This document shows positions 47,601 to 62,500 of a stretch of DNA of 64,000 nucleotides, one piece after another. This DNA comes from Scedosporium boydii. Its lineage: Eukaryota; Ascomycota; Sordariomycetes; Microascales; Microascaceae. Both the position numbers and the translations under genes were made by a program. Within the stretch, counting starts at the first letter, position 1; each line of letters begins with the position of its first letter. Where the stretch lies: positions 62,001 to 126,000 of the forward strand of contig NJFT01000094.1 of the NCBI GenBank assembly GCA_002221725.1, given 5' to 3'. The notes beneath the pieces are model-generated. The model was not told the origin of the DNA. It worked only from the letters and a program-made list of their open reading frames with translations, and did not search any database.

Positions 47601-50600
47601 TATTAGGGATAATGTAGTATAGTTTAGGTCTATTAAGTTTCTTTAATATAAATACTACTAAGTAAATTTTACTATTTTCATTTTGCTGTCCTAGCTACAT
47701 ACCTAGACTATAGTCTAATATATCTATCTCTAGCTTAAAGGGTTTTATAAGATCTACTTAATAGAGTACTAGTTATTTATATACTAATTATTTAGCTTTC
47801 TAAAATACTTTTTATTTCTCTAGTTTCTATTAAAATAGTTTATCCTATTTAGTAAATTTTATAAGAGCCTATATATAAGTACTATAGCCTCTTAAGAACT
47901 TTCTATAAAAGTTAAGGAATCTAAGGAATCCTCTTACTTCTATAATATTAGTTAATATTAACTATTTTAAAATAGCTTTAACTTTTAATTCTTATATTTA
48001 GATCTTCCTAAATTAGATTATATATCTAAGAAAGTCTACTTATTACTTATAAAATCTATACTTAGCTAGTTCTACTAATAATTTTGCTTCTTATAACTTC
48101 TATAGGACCTTATATATATATTCCTTATATTCCTCTAGTATTTTTAAGAAGATAAAGATATTATTAAAGTATACTACTATAAAGTAGTCTAAGTATTCTT
48201 ATAAGATATAGTTAATTATTATTTAGAAGCTTATAGGGGCATTTATTAGCTTAAAAAGTATAACTAAGTATTTAAAGTACTTAAGGTATATCTTAAAGAT
48301 AGTCTTCTACTTATTGCCTTCTTTAATATAGATTAAGTTATATACTTTTCTTAAGTCTAAAGTTATAAACTACTATACTTTTTAGAGTATATCCTATAGT
48401 TCTAAGATAAGTAGTAGTAAGTATTAGTTTTTAATAGTAATCTTATTAAGTTACTAATAGTCTATATATATTTATAGTTTACTATTTTTCTTTAGGACTT
48501 AAAGGATTAGGTATCTTACTAGTAATATTAAGAACCTAATATATCCTTCTTTAGTATTTTTACTATATAGTCTTTTAGCACTTATCACTATACTTTATTA
48601 AGGTTATAGATAAATATAAATTTTAATTATATACTTTCTTTTAATAGTATCTTATAATCCTACTAACTATATTCTAGTAGTCTAGTATCTAGTTCTTTAG
48701 TAAATACTTTACTATACTTTTAATATTCCTCTAGTATATACTATAGTATTTCTTCTACTAATAATAAGGTTTCAAAGGCTATTATAGCTTTTATTATATA
48801 TACTTATTTATACTTCCTTCCTTTTAGTAGGTAATTTAAATCTTTTATAGTAAGCGCTTTAAAGTAGATTATTATTTTAAAGGCTCTTAGCTTACTTAAA
48901 GGTAACTCTTCTAGTTAATACTACTTAGTAGCTAAGTTATTTCCTAGGCCTTGCTTAGTTCTATTCTAAGTAAGCTAATTAGTTATCTAATTAATCTATA
49001 AGTTCCTTGTCTATAGCTATAGGGTTCCTAGTATAATAGGATATCTAGTAATCCTAGTAATATTAAAAGAAATGTAGTTAACTTTTTTTATAATATAGAT
49101 ATAGAGGTATGTAGTCTCTATACTAACCACCCTACCTTTATAGTCTACTAGTATTCTATTATATATATTTAAAGTATATAGCTAGTATTTTTCTACCTAT
49201 AGTAGTTCTAGTTAGTTAATAATTATTAGAGAAATAAAGTTCCCTTATATTCTACTATCTACTAGGGCTAGGAACTTTTATCTAGCTAGGGTAATAAGTA
49301 CTTTTAAATAGTAAATCTACTATCTTTTTATAATATTTATTTCTTATAGTTCCTACTTAGGTCTAGGTCTTATTATTTTTATAACTTCTTCCATAACTAA
49401 TATAGAGCTACTATATTATAGTCTTTATAGGCTAGCTATTTATTATTAAAGTCTTTAAATTTCCTACTATTGTTTTTATTATTATTTATTTAGCTCTATT
49501 ATTTCTTATAAATTATTAATAAAGCTTTAGGTAAGCTTATATTACTTATTAATTTCTTCTTAGAATTTCTTATAGAGGTTCTCTAGTTCTATAAAGTTTA
49601 TTTAGGCTTTAAAGAAGTATACTTACTCCTCTAATTCTTCTATAAATTTTTCTATAGTAATTTTAGTTTCTTCTTATTTCTTTTCTTTCTCTAGTTTTTA
49701 GACTTATTACTAAAGTTCCTAGATCTCCTTCTATTATTTTTTATTATTTTAGAAGCCTTCTTCTTCTATATTATTAATCCTTATATTAAGGTCTACTTTA
49801 TTAAAGATAGTATAGTAGAGGTCGTTAACTTATTTTTAGAAGTCAATAAGATCTAATATAATATTATCTAGTTTTCTATTATAGTATTAGTTAAGTCTTT
49901 TATAGGGTGTTTAGCTTCTACTAATACCTCTATACTAGGCAAAAGGAGCTTCTCCTTTTACTACTTTCCTTTAATTTATCTATTATTCTTTTATAGACTA
50001 CTTCTATTATTCTTAGGTTTCTTCTTTAAGGTCCTAGATACTAAAGTAGATATCTAAATCCTTAATTACTACTTTTATTTTCGTATTAGTTTCCTTAGCC
50101 TTCCCTTATACCTTATATACTTCCTAATCTTTTTACTCCTCTTTACTTTATAAGTATAAGTAGCTTTTCTATTTTAAAGCCTTTATATAGTACTCCTATT
50201 ATTTAGTTAAGCTTTATAGATCCTCAAGGTACTAAGCTACCTTATATTCTAGTTATTTATAGTTAAGGTCTTTCCTTATAGTCTTAGGGATTTACTAAGT
50301 AACTTCCTTTTCTAGGTTTTTAATAATCTCCCTAAGTACTTATCTTTCTTCTTCTTCTTTAAGTATAGTATAGTAGCTAACTAGGAGGTTTTTAAACTAT
50401 TCTTCTTATTCCTAGGTAGTCTAAGCTACTTACTATTCTTAGTTCTACTTTTCTAGGTTCTATTAATATATAAACTACTATAGTAATCTAAGTATCTAGT
50501 AGTATTATTTATAGACCTTATTGTAGTACTTTTTATATAATAAATCCTTATTAGTAAAGGTATTAAATCTTCTTAGAAGTTCTTCTTTAGTTTCCTAGAT

Positions 50601-51800
50601 CTATTCTATAATTTCTAAAATTTTAATAATTTCCTCTTACTTTATTATTCTAAGTACTTATAGTTTTTTTAGGTAGTAGCTAGCCCTATCCTTATTGCTT
50701 TAGTAGGTAATATAGTTATTATTATAGTATATAGTCTACAATAAGGATTTGTAATTAATAGTACTAGCTTCTAGCTGTCGAGTTTTTCCTTTTAATACAG
50801 GCTTAAATCTAAATTTCTTTCTATTAAGCCTTTTATAGCCTAGCTTAAGTTTGTACCTTATCTAATATTCCCTTATATAATAGCTATAGTATCTACATTT
50901 ATAGTACTTTCCTAACTTTTTCCTAAGCTTTTTAAAGGAGGTTTATTTTATAGTACTAGTACTTAGTTTTATAAGTCCTGTATAGGTTCCTTATATAGTA
51001 GTTTTATAAGTAGTCTTCTTTTTAATATAGGATCGCCCTTATCTTCGTTTCTTTATATATTATTTATACTATTAATTATTAATTTATATTACTATAGTAA
51101 TATATTTAGATAGATCTCCTAGTTAATCTATTTTATATAATTTATCTTTAACTTTATTCTTAAGTTTAATATAAAATTAGGCTATTAGAAGCTTGTCTTC
51201 CTAGTTAAAATAAAATACTACCTATTAAAACTTAATAGTATACTAGGACATAGCTTCTTTCTAGTATAGGTTCTTAAGCTACTGCTTATTAGCTTATTCT
51301 TTATCTAAGTTACTAAAGGCGCCCTTTAAAGCTTACTTAAAGTCCTTGTACTTCCTAAAGAGCTTTTAAGTTTCTTTATCTTAGTTTCTATTTAATAGGT
51401 TTTCTAGGAAGTCCCTTATTTAAAGCTTAAACTAGGCTAGGATATCTCTAGTAAGGAATGTAATAATAGCAAGTATTTAGTCTTCCTTTCTATTAAAGTT
51501 AAGATAGTAGTATAGGAGATAAGCTTAGGCCTATATTAAAAATCCTTAGAGTATACCCTTCTTCCTATTATAGAGCTTAGGAAGTAGGATCTTATATTAA
51601 AAATAAGTAACCTAATTTTCTAGCTACTTAATATAGTTATTACTAGTAGATAACTTATCTTTAAGCTACTACTTCTTAGCCTTAAGCTAATCTTTTTCTT
51701 TTCAGAGGGCTATATAAGCTTTCTTTATATCTTTTATAGAGGTAGTACTTCCCTTAGTAATTAATATATTATCCTTATTATTAATATACTATTAGATAGA
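44700..51800 (-). pseudogene. gag-pol remnant of element B
   Basis: Minus-strand copy of the A polyprotein with more stops. The reverse transcriptase catalytic region lies near 48,140-48,190 and the chromodomain trace near 45,415-45,480. The integrase stretch around 46,380-47,250 is interrupted by the 495-bp GC-rich insertion. Confidence 0.75.
46549..47043. mobile_element. GC-rich 495-bp interspersed element, copy 2
   Basis: Same orientation and overall structure as the copy at 28735. It starts ATGTTGGTATA and ends GGCTCCGACAA, flanked by AGTAGT at 46543-46548 and 47044-47049. Element A preserves the empty site (TTAGTAGTTACC near 36,700-36,712), so the insertion borders are directly visible. 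It keeps high GC inside a mutated host, so it arrived after most of the RIP in B or escaped it. Confidence 0.78.
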
Positions 51801-51828
51801 GTTATTTACTAAATAAGAGTAGTTAATA

Positions 51829-52268
51829 TATTATAATCCTAATACTTTAGGTTTTAGTTAATTAATAGAATAGCTAAGTGCTAGGATAGTAGGTACTTGT
51901 TTAGAGATAAGTAAGGTAGTTAAGTAGTATTTACAATAATAAGTACTAAGAGTATATATATAAGTATAGGGTATAGGTATTACTTATATTAACTACTAAA
52001 GAGTTTAGAAGATAACTAGACTAGTAGGAGATATTATAGCTTTATATATATACTTCTTCCAGCTATCTTTTAGTCCCTTATTATATTTAATTAAGTCCTT
52101 AGTCGATCGCCTAGTCGATTCCTGGCTCAACCGGCCGGTTAGTCGGGTAGCTATCTAACTAACTTATTAGATACTAGGCTACCTAATTCTATAACTAAGC
52201 TATTCTTAATTCTACTGTTCTAGTTTACTGCCTAGTTTACGTAATGCGGCCGCGGCCTGCCTATAATA
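51829..52268 (-). repeat. 5' LTR of element B (440 bp)
   Basis: Partner of 44242-44681. Its last 190 bp keep GC-rich patches (for example GCGGCCGCGGCCTGCC) that are mutated in the other copy. Confidence 0.85.
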
Positions 52269-54448
52269 GATTACTTTTAGAAAATATTAAAAAAAGTAAA
52301 TATTATCTTTTACTATAATAAAAAAGAAAACTTATAATAGCTAGCTATAAGCTACTAAATATAATAAGTTAACCTAATTATAGAAGAAATTAAAAACTAC
52401 TATATAAACCTTAGACTATAAAACTAAATATAAATTTAAAAATAAACTTAAATAATAGTATCCTTAAATCTTATAAAAAAGTTTATCTAAGCTATCTATA
52501 AAATATTATTTAATAAATATTTTAAAATTATAAAAACTATAAAGAAGATATCTAAAAGATATTATATCTTATACTTTAAAAAAGTAACTACTAAGGTTAT
52601 AATTAAGTACTTTTAGTATAAAAAGAATAAAAACTAACTTTATAAGTCTTATAGATAGTTATAATTAATACTAGTACTTAAAATACTATAGTAAAAGATT
52701 ATAATTAACTTTATTATTAAATTCCTATTATTAAAGGACCTAGCTACTAGATTAAAGTATAATAGTATTATAATAGTAATTAATAAACTAATAAAGTATA
52801 TTTACTTTATACCCTATAATAAAATAATAAAAGTATTATAGTTTACTAAGCTATTTCTATAGATAGTTATAGTAAACTATAACTTATTAGAAGAAATTAA
52901 CTTAAATAGAAATAGACTATTTATTTTATATTTCTAGTAAAGCCTATTAGATAGAATAGAGATTAATTATAAAATATCTACTACCTACTACCTAGAAATA
53001 TAAAGCTAGGTAAAATAAATAAACTAGATATTTAAAATATATCTATAATATTATATTAACTAGAAATAAGATAATTAAATATTACTATTACTTTTAGCTT
53101 AATAAATTTATAATACTAATATATTAGAAAATACTTAAATATTACTATTTTATATAAATTATAATATTAAGATTAAAAAAAAATTTAAACTAGTAGATAT
53201 TAAAACTTAAGTAGAGTAAGTAATTTTTATAATAAATAAAATAAAGAAATTATATAAGTAATTAGTTAAAAAACTATAGTTTATCTAAAAAAAAAATATT
53301 ATATTAATAATAAATAACTTAAAAGACTAACTTTTAAAAGAAAAAGTAAGGTCTAGTTACTATAAAAGAAATTAGAGATTAAGGACCCCTAAATTAAAAC
53401 TAAATAACTAAATAATAAGTTAGATTATAAAAAGTTAAAACTATTTATTATTAAATAGAAGGTTTTAAAAGTTAATTATAAATTTAATTTATTAGAAACT
53501 ATAAAATATAATCTAGTTTTCTATATTATACTTCTTAAATCTATATATAATAATATACTTACTAAAGAATTAATTAAAGTAAAAGTAAAAGAAAATATTT
53601 ATAAAGCTAAAAAGATTTTAAATTTAATAAATAATAATAATAGAAAAGTTAAATATTTTATTAAATAAAAAAACTATAAATATAATATAAATACCTAGGA
53701 GCCTATTAAATATTTAATAGGGAGCTAGTAACTACTTACTATATTCTATTAAAGGAACTTAATAAAGCTTTAAGATCTATTAGTTATAAATCTAATATAG
53801 AATTTTAGTTAATTATATTTATAATATTAAAGGACTATATAGTAATAACTATCTTAGACTTTTAGTATTCTATCTCCTCTAACTTATCTAATAAATAAAG
53901 ACCTTATTTTATTATCTTTATTCCTTTTTAAGATAATATCTTCTTTTACTTTTAAATATATGATAAATAAATAAAGGCTTTAAAAGCCTTCTATTAAAAT
54001 TTAGCTAAAGCCTATTTAATAGCTTCCTGCTCTTATTTAAGATAATACTTTTCTAGGATAAAATAAAAAGCTAGAAGATATTAGCTAAAGATTAAGCTAT
54101 TAAGCTTATAGAACTTATTAATACTTATAAAAGTACCTATAATATTATAAGAGTATCTTAAGTAAATATATTTACTATAATAAAATATACTTTCTACTAT
54201 TTTATAAGTTAAAGATTACTAGTTATAAAAAAAATAAAATATAATAATAAAACTAATTTTATTAATTACATTAGTAAGTTATAAAATATAAAAGTAAAAA
54301 AAAGAGAAAGTTTTACTAAAATTAGATATAGTTAAAAATAATATAAGAACCTTAAAGAAGAGAATAAAACTTATAAAGTTAAAACTAATAAGTAGGATAG
54401 TCTATTTATAAGTCTTTAAAGATAAAGATTAAAAGAAGAAAGATATTA

Positions 54449-54893
54449 TATTATAAGCTAACCTTTATATAAGCTTTAAAGTAGTAATAGATAGTAGAAC
54501 TAGAGAGTATAGGTACCTATCTATAGGTATCTAATATACTAAAAATATAATTAGAAGATAGAAGAAGTAATTAATATTAATTATCTCTATAATTACTTTA
54601 ATTAGCTAGTAATTAGTCCTAATTATTTAAAAAAGACTTTTAATTACTTAGAAAACTTAGAAGGAGGAAAGGTCTATATAAACTATAAGTTCTACTATAT
54701 TATAAGTTATCTTTTAAGTCTCTCTAGTAGTTAATTTAAATATAATTATACTTTTATACTTAAATATATACTTCTTATTAATATCTTATAAATACTGTCT
54801 GACTACCTTACTTACTTTATAATAGGCTCCTTTGACCCTGTTATCAACTATATTTATCTAATAACCTAAAGAGTTAGTATTAAGATTATAATA
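54449..54893 (+). repeat. Right LTR of element X (445 bp)
   Basis: Same length as the left LTR. Its 5' part is heavily mutated, but the stretch 54797-54850 is better preserved than in the left copy. Confidence 0.8.
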
Positions 54894-56103
54894 ATTATAA
54901 GATATAAGTATAATTATTTTAAGTTCTATAACCTCTACTTATAACTCCTAAAATATTAATCTTACTTAAATTACTAGTTATAAATTAAAATAACTTAAAT
55001 ATAAATTATTTTTTCTTCTAAGAGCTTAAAAAGAATATTTCATTATCTTTTTCTAAAAGATATACTATTATCTATTACTTATAATTAATAAAAAAGAATT
55101 TTAATAATATTATATCTCTTTATAAATAGATATTTTTAAAATTAAAAGAAAGCTTTTATTCTTAGTTAATATTATCTTTATTTTATATATATAGTATAGC
55201 CTTATATTTTTTTCTTAGAGAAATATTATAAAGTTAATTACTAATAAGGTTAGCTCTTTTAAAAACTTATAAATTATAAGGAAATAGTATTATAAATATT
55301 ACTAGTCTCTTCTAGTACTAGAGGTTAAGAGTCTAAGCTTTATAGTAATTTAATATTATATTTTATTTATTACATATTTCTATTATATATCTTTCTAGAA
55401 TATAGTATATAGTATACTAGCTCTAGTAATATAAGCTACTTAAATTCTTACTATTTATATTAATTTACTAATAGATATATCTAATAGTAAAAAAGAACTA
55501 TATTAGTATATCTAATAGTACTTCTATATTATTAAGATAAAAATATTAATTAAAGTAGGCTAGCTCTTTATAGAATTAGATTAGAGTACCTTAATAGTAC
55601 TTCTAGTAAATAGCTTCAAAGTATTATTACTACTTAAAAGAAATCTTAAAACTTATAGATCTAATATTAGCTAGCTTATATATTTAATTTAATTTTAGAA
55701 GCTTATTTTTATATCTTCTAATATTTACTATATACTTTATAATAAGATTTCTATAGTTCTCTAAAAAAAAGATATTAAAATACTTTATATAGACCTTTAA
55801 ATAATGGAATATTATACTAAGCTTTTTTATCTTAAAAGATCTAATTACTAAATTAAATTACCTAAGTCCTTAAAGATCTTATAATTCTTTAAAATAATAA
55901 TTTTAATATACTATTTACTATTAAGTAAATAGTTATAAGACTTAATATAAATATATTATTATAGTTTTAGGAATAGTAAATATTTTTAAATTATTATATT
56001 ATATTATATATATAAACCTTTATTAGCTTTTTATTATCTTTTTTTTATATATTTTAAATTATAAAGTAATCTATAGCTTTATAATTAAAAAGTATATAAT
56101 AAT
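54894..56103. other. Unidentified AT-rich sequence between X and Y
   Basis: About 1.2 kb of mutated sequence that is not part of either flanking element by LTR position. I could not recognise any gene or repeat family in it. Confidence 0.4.
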
Positions 56104-56514
56104 TATTATAATATAGCCGCGACCAAGTTATAAGAAAGTAGTATAGTATAGCAGAATTACAAGTTATATAGTTATCTTTACTAAGAAGTAACTAATTAGT
56201 TATCTTAATAAGTAACTAATTAATTATAAAGAAAAGTAACTAATTAATTAACTTAAAGACTAACTTACTTAGGAGAGTTTAAAAAGAAAATATCTATATA
56301 AGCTATAAATTTCTTTATAAATCTAGTTTATTTTTTAAGACTTTTTAGTAGTTAATTTAAATATAATTAAATTCTTATACTTAAATATATACTTTTTATT
56401 AAATATTTTATAAATACTACTTAATTATCTTACTCTACTATTACTAAATAACCTTTGACTTTATTATTATTTATATCTATTTAATATTAATAAACTAGTA
56501 TTAAGATTATAATA
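56104..56514 (+). repeat. Left LTR of element Y (411 bp)
   Basis: Starts TATTATAATATAGCCGCGAC and ends AGATTATAATA. Its U3 part carries a row of related AACTAATTAGTTA-type units. Confidence 0.78.
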
Positions 56515-59500
56515 TATTAATTATCTTTATTTAGTAAATGGTTTTATTAAGTAGTATTAATATTTAGAAATTATAATATCTATAAAAGAAAAGATATTTA
56601 GTAGATTAGATAATAAAATTAAAATAAAAGAAGTAATTATATTTATTATTAAAGCTAGTAATAATTTTAATAATAAGAAAATCTAGCTTAATAAAGATAT
56701 TAAAAAGATTTATAATATTATTAGCTAATAGTAAAATAAAATAAAAGTAGCTAAAAAGTTTACTAACTATTAATATAAAAAGAATAGAAAATTTAATTAG
56801 TATTTTACTAATATAAAGTAGATAATTTAATAAAATATTAGTTTTTTTATTAAATAATAAATTATTTCGTTAAAATAAATAACTTAATAATTAATTACTA
56901 ATATAATAACTTAAAAAAATAATATACGTCTTATATTTATATTTATAATACTTAAACTTAAGATTACTATACTTAATAAATATAAAAGAAACTAATAAAA
57001 GCTATAAAGATTCCTAATTTAGATAAGGACCTATTTATATTACTATAGTAATTAGTTTTATACTAAAGCTAATAAGATTACTACTATAGTATAATACTTT
57101 ATAGATAATATACTTATATAGTTTAAGCTTATTCTCTAAAACTATTTTAAATATAATAAAATTATATAAAAGGCTAATACTATTAAAATTTTTAATGATT
57201 ATAAAATATTTAAAAAAGCTTTTAAAAAAGCTTTTAGTAAATCTAATAAATAATAAGCTATAATTAGATAACTTAAGAAATTAAATTAAAAGAAATTTAT
57301 TATTAAATATATTACTAAGTTTAAGTAAATTATTATATATCTTAATTAAAAAATAAGCTCTTAATAATTTACTTTTATAATAAGCTTAAAGAAGAAGTTA
57401 AAGATAAGCTCTATAAGTTTAAAAAACTAATATAATTATTTAAATATATAGAAAGTATTATTAAAATTAATAATTAGTTATATAAATACTAATAATAAAA
57501 ATAAAATTAAATTATAATTAAAACTTATAACTTTTAAGCTTTTATTAATATTAAGTAAAAGTAAAATAATAATAATACTTTATAGAAAATTTACTTAAAC
57601 CTTATAAAATTAAAAGTTAATAATAAAAAAGTTATTTTTAAGTTACTTAAAAATAAAATTAGTAAATATTATATATATAAGAAGTATAAATACTTTATAT
57701 AAAAATATTAAAATATAAAAAAAATAAGAAACTAGAATAAAAATAAGAAAGCTAATTAGAAACTTATATTAAAAAAAAGATTTAATAATTTAAAGCTAGT
57801 ATAATAAACTATAAGTCTTTATTATAGACTATATATTATAATAATGACTATATTATATATTAAAATAATAAAAATAGAATAAGTTATTACTTTAAGAAGC
57901 TCTAAACCTTTAAAATAATAAAATAAGAAGATATTATTAAAATTTAAGAAATTAGAAAGTAAATTAAAAAAATTAAAAAAAATTATTAAAAGAATTTAAT
58001 ATTTTAATATAAGAGAACTTATTATATAAATAATATTATAATAAGGCCTACTTATATTATTATAAAATATTAAGATTATTATAATAATTTATATATTAAT
58101 GAAAATTAGAAAAATAAAATAAAGAGAATAAGAAGAACTTCTATTAGTAACCTACTATTAAAATCTTAATTAACTTTATATTAAAAAAATAACTAAAGAT
58201 TAGCTAAGTTTAAGAAGAACTAAAAAAGAAAGTTTTTAATAAATTCTTAAATTTAATAGAAAAAGACCTAGATAGAAAATAATTATATTAGGAAGCTAAA
58301 TAAAAAGTAAAGTAACTTAAGTAAATATCTATATATTAGCTAATATATTTAAATAACTTAAAAGAGCTTAAGTAAAACTAAAAATAAATAAATAAGAAGA
58401 TCTAATTATAAATATAGAAAAATATATTAGAACTACTAATTATAAGTTTAATTTAAAAAGAAAAACCTAAATATCTATAAAATAATAAGAACTAAAAAAG
58501 ATATATAAAGTATATAAAAAAATATTAAAAGAATAGGTAAGCTTATATAAAAAACTAATAATAATTTAAAAATAACTTAGAAATAAGAAAAAGTAAAATC
58601 TTTTATCAAAAACTTAATAAATATTATAATAGAAAACTATTAAAAGTATTAAGTAACTTAATTAATCTTTAAAATCAAATTAACTTATTATAATAAAACT
58701 TTTATACTAGTAATTTATAAAAAAAAACTAAACTTTCTATAAAAAAATAAAGGAAATAATTAAAAATTAATAAAAAAAACTTTATATTCTAGAAAACTAA
58801 GTTTAAAGATAGTAAAAAGCTATTTTTAATATTTTAGATTAAGTTAACTAACTAGAAAAAATATTTTATAATAAAGACCTAAAAGTAAAGTTTTAATAAT
58901 AGATTAATAACTTAAAAGAATAGATTAATTTTATAAAAGATATAAAATTAAAAAAATTAAATAAGTTATAAAACTTAAAAAAACTACTTTTAATAATTTA
59001 TAATAAAAACTTAAAAAATAACTTTAATTAATTAAAAAAGCTTTTAATAAAGATATGGATATTTTAAATAATAAAAAAAAAGTAATATAATTTAAAGTTA
59101 ATAAAAAGATTAATTAAACTAAAAAAAAACTTTAAAAAAAAATTAATAAATAACTAGCAGTAGCTTAAAACTTAGTTAATAGTAAGTAAAAGATATTAAA
59201 ATTAAAAAAAAATTAATAAATATAATATAAAAAAGTTAAAAAACTTTAATAATAATTAGCTAACTTATAAAAATAATAATATAATAATATATTATTAATT
59301 ACTAAAAAAGTTATTTAAAAAAATAAAATAAAGACCTTAAAAAATATATAAAAAATAAATATTATAGAAAAGTAATAGATCTACTATTTAAAAGTACTAG
59401 TTACTTTAACTAATTAAAGGTTTATAGCTTTAGTAGATAGTAAAATATAAAAAGATTTTATTTTACTAATAATTATTAATAAATTAAAACTATTATAAAT

Positions 59501-62500
59501 TATAAAGACCTAGTTACATATTCTAAATATATATAATAAATACTAGTTAAATATAAAAATAAGATAGTAAATACTAAAATTATATATCTTAATATTATTA
59601 TTATTAGATAATATAATTATATTTTCTTTAATATTATCAAAATAGCTAATTATTTTATTATATTAAAAATATTATAACTATAAATAAGAAACTTATGAAT
59701 TAATTAAGTAATTAATTAGTTTACTTACAATAAAATTAAGTAAAATTTAAAAAATAATTTAGCTTTTAAAAATATTAATTAAGAAAGTTATCTTTAAATA
59801 AGCTAAAAGTCTTTAAAATAATAATTTACTTTAAAATATTTATTATAAAAGATTTAAATTACTTATTAAAAAAAGAAAATATAAATAAATATATATAATA
59901 AAAATAATTATAAAATTTAAAATAATATTATTTTTAAATAATATAATAAAATATATATTAAAATTATATTAAAAATATAATATAATATTTATTAAAAAAC
60001 TTAATACTAAATTATTTAAATATAGCTAGTAAAATTATTAAATATCTTTAAAAGAAAATACTTAAGGTTTATATTTATTTATAACTTAAATAAAATATAA
60101 TAATAAATATTTAAAAGATATATAAAGAAAATATTTAAAAAAAAATATATTAGATTTTTAATATTTTTAATAAAATACTCTATTTTATTTATATTAAAAC
60201 GTTATAATTTAAAAGAACTATAAATATATATAAACTATTAATAATTTAATAATATAATTATTAAAAACTAATATCTATTATTACTTATTTTAGAACTATA
60301 GAACTAGTTTTAAGAAATTTAATAGTTTATAACTTTAGATTTAAAGAGAATATATAACTTAATCTATATTAAAGAAAGTAATAAATAGAAAACTACTTTT
60401 AAAATATATTTTAGCCATTTTAAATACTTAATTATATTTTTTAAATTAATAAATATTTATATAAGCTTTTAAATTATAATTAACTATATTTTAAGAAAAT
60501 ACTTTAATAATTTTATAATTATATACTTTAATAATATCTTTATTTACTTTAAAATTATTAAAAATATAAAAAGTAAATATATAAAGTCTTATAAAAGTTA
60601 TAAAAAGTAAAGCTATTAGTAAAATCTATTAAATATTATTTTTATAAATAGTAAATAAATTTCTTTAAATATATAATCTAATTAAGAGAAATCTAAATAT
60701 AAAAATTTAAAATTAAAATTATTTTAAAATAGTTTATATTAATTAATATTATAAAAATTAAAAAACTTCTTAGATTTCTTAACTTTTATAAATAGTTTTT
60801 AAGAAATTATAATATTTATATATAAGTTTTTATAAAACTTATTAAAAAAATAAACTATTTTAGTAAAAATTAGAAAAATAGAAAGTATTTTAAAAAACTA
60901 AATAATTAATATTTAAATAATTTATATTTTACTAAGTAGATCCTTTAAAATCTTTTAAATTAAAAATAAATATATTAAATTATAACTTAGAAATATAATA
61001 AAAATAATAAAATAAAAATAATAAAGTTTATTTAATAGTATTTATATTAAAAAAACTTGATAGACTTAAATTATATTATATTATTTTTAATAAAAACCTA
61101 ATAGCTATTATTAAAATATTTAAAAAAATAGAGATATCACTTTATTAAAGCTAAGTACTTAATTATAATATACTCTAATTATATAAATTTTATAAGATTT
61201 ACTATAATAAAGGAACTTAACTAATAATAAGTAAAATAAGTAGAAGAATTATTTAACTATAATTTTAAAATTATATATATAAAAAGAAAAAAAAATAGAA
61301 GAGCTAATATTTTTAGTTAGATATTAGATTATTTTTAGAAGATATTAAAGAAAATAAGTATTATTTTCTATTATAATAAGAAAAGAAACTTATAATAGCT
61401 AGCTATAAACTACTAATTATAATAGGTTAACTTTATTATAAAAGAAATTAAAAACTATTATATAAGCTTTAGATTATAAAATTAAATATAAACTTAAAAG
61501 TAAACTTAAATAATAATACCTCTAAATCTTATAAAGAAGTTTATTTAAACTATCTATAAAATACTTTTTAATAAATATTCTAAAATTATAAAAATTATAA
61601 AAAAAATATTAAAAAAGTATTATATCTTATATTTTAAAAAAGTAATTATTAAGATTATAACTAAATATTTCCAATATAGTAAAAATAAAAATTAACTCTA
61701 TAAGCTTTATAACTATAACTAATATTAATATCTAAAGTACTATAATAAAAGATTACTATTAATTTTATTATTAAATTATTAATATTAAAAAATTTAATTA
61801 CTAAAATAAAGTATAATAATATTATAATAGTAATTAATAAATTAATAAAATATATCTACTTTATATCTTATAATAAAATAATAAAAATGTTATAGTTTAC
61901 TAAGCTATTTTTATAAATAATTATAGTAAATTATAATCTATTAGAAAAGATTAATTTAAATAGAAATAGATATTTATTTTTTATTTTTAATAGAGTTTAT
62001 TAAATAAAATAAAAATTAACTATAAATTATCTATTATCTACTATTTAAAAATATAAAAATAAATAAAATAAATAAATTAGATATTTAAAATATATCTATA
62101 ATATTATATTAATTAAAAATAAGATAATTAAATATTACTATTACTTTTAGCTTAGAAAGCTTATAATATAAGTATATTAAAATATATTTAAATATTATTA
62201 TTTTATATAAATTATAATATTAAACTTAAAAAAAGATTTAAGTTAGTAAATAATAAGATTTAAGTAGAAAAAATAATTTTTATAGTAAATAAAATAAAAA
62301 AATTATATAAATAGTTAATTAAAGAACTATAGTTTATTTAAAAAAACAAAGTATTATATTAATAATTAGTAGCTTAAAGAACTAATTTTTAAAAGAAAAA
62401 GTAAAATCTAATTATTATAAAAGAAACTAAAAACTAAAAACTTCTAAATTAAAACTAAATAAATAAATAATAAGTTAAATTATAAAAAGTTAAGATTGTT

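Larger units (their letters stand above)
44242..52268 (-). mobile_element. Gypsy chromovirus element B, complete insertion
   Basis: Minus-strand element of 8,027 bp with 440-bp LTRs and a perfect duplication GATTA at 44237-44241 and 52269-52273, inserted into X. Without the GC-rich element at 46549-47043 it is about 7.5 kb, the same size as A. Its internal sequence aligns with A throughout, but it is more heavily mutated. Confidence 0.9.
32072..54448 (+). pseudogene. gag-pol remnant of element X (three segments)
   Basis: Degenerate polyprotein on the plus strand, in 32072-34431, 41906-44241 and 52274-54448. The reverse transcriptase core is legible around 43,080-43,560, including a YLDN-FIVIYFNN version of the YLDD region with both catalytic Asp positions altered to Asn. 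A C-terminal chromodomain trace (NT-stop-EPIKYL, from Trp to stop) is at about 53,665-53,725. Stops are present throughout, so no function is possible. Confidence 0.75.
31627..54893 (+). mobile_element. Gypsy element X, split by nested insertions
   Basis: A plus-strand chromovirus with 445-bp LTRs at both ends and a 5-bp duplication ATTAT at 31622-31626 and 54894-54898. Its body lies in three pieces: 32072-34431, 41906-44241 and 52274-54448. Elements A and B occupy the gaps. Removing them, X is about 7.76 kb. The join between pieces 2 and 3 agrees with the uninterrupted sequence in element Y near 61,310-61,360. The purine-rich stretch 54431-54448 before the right LTR fits a polypurine tract and confirms the orientation. 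Confidence 0.85.
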
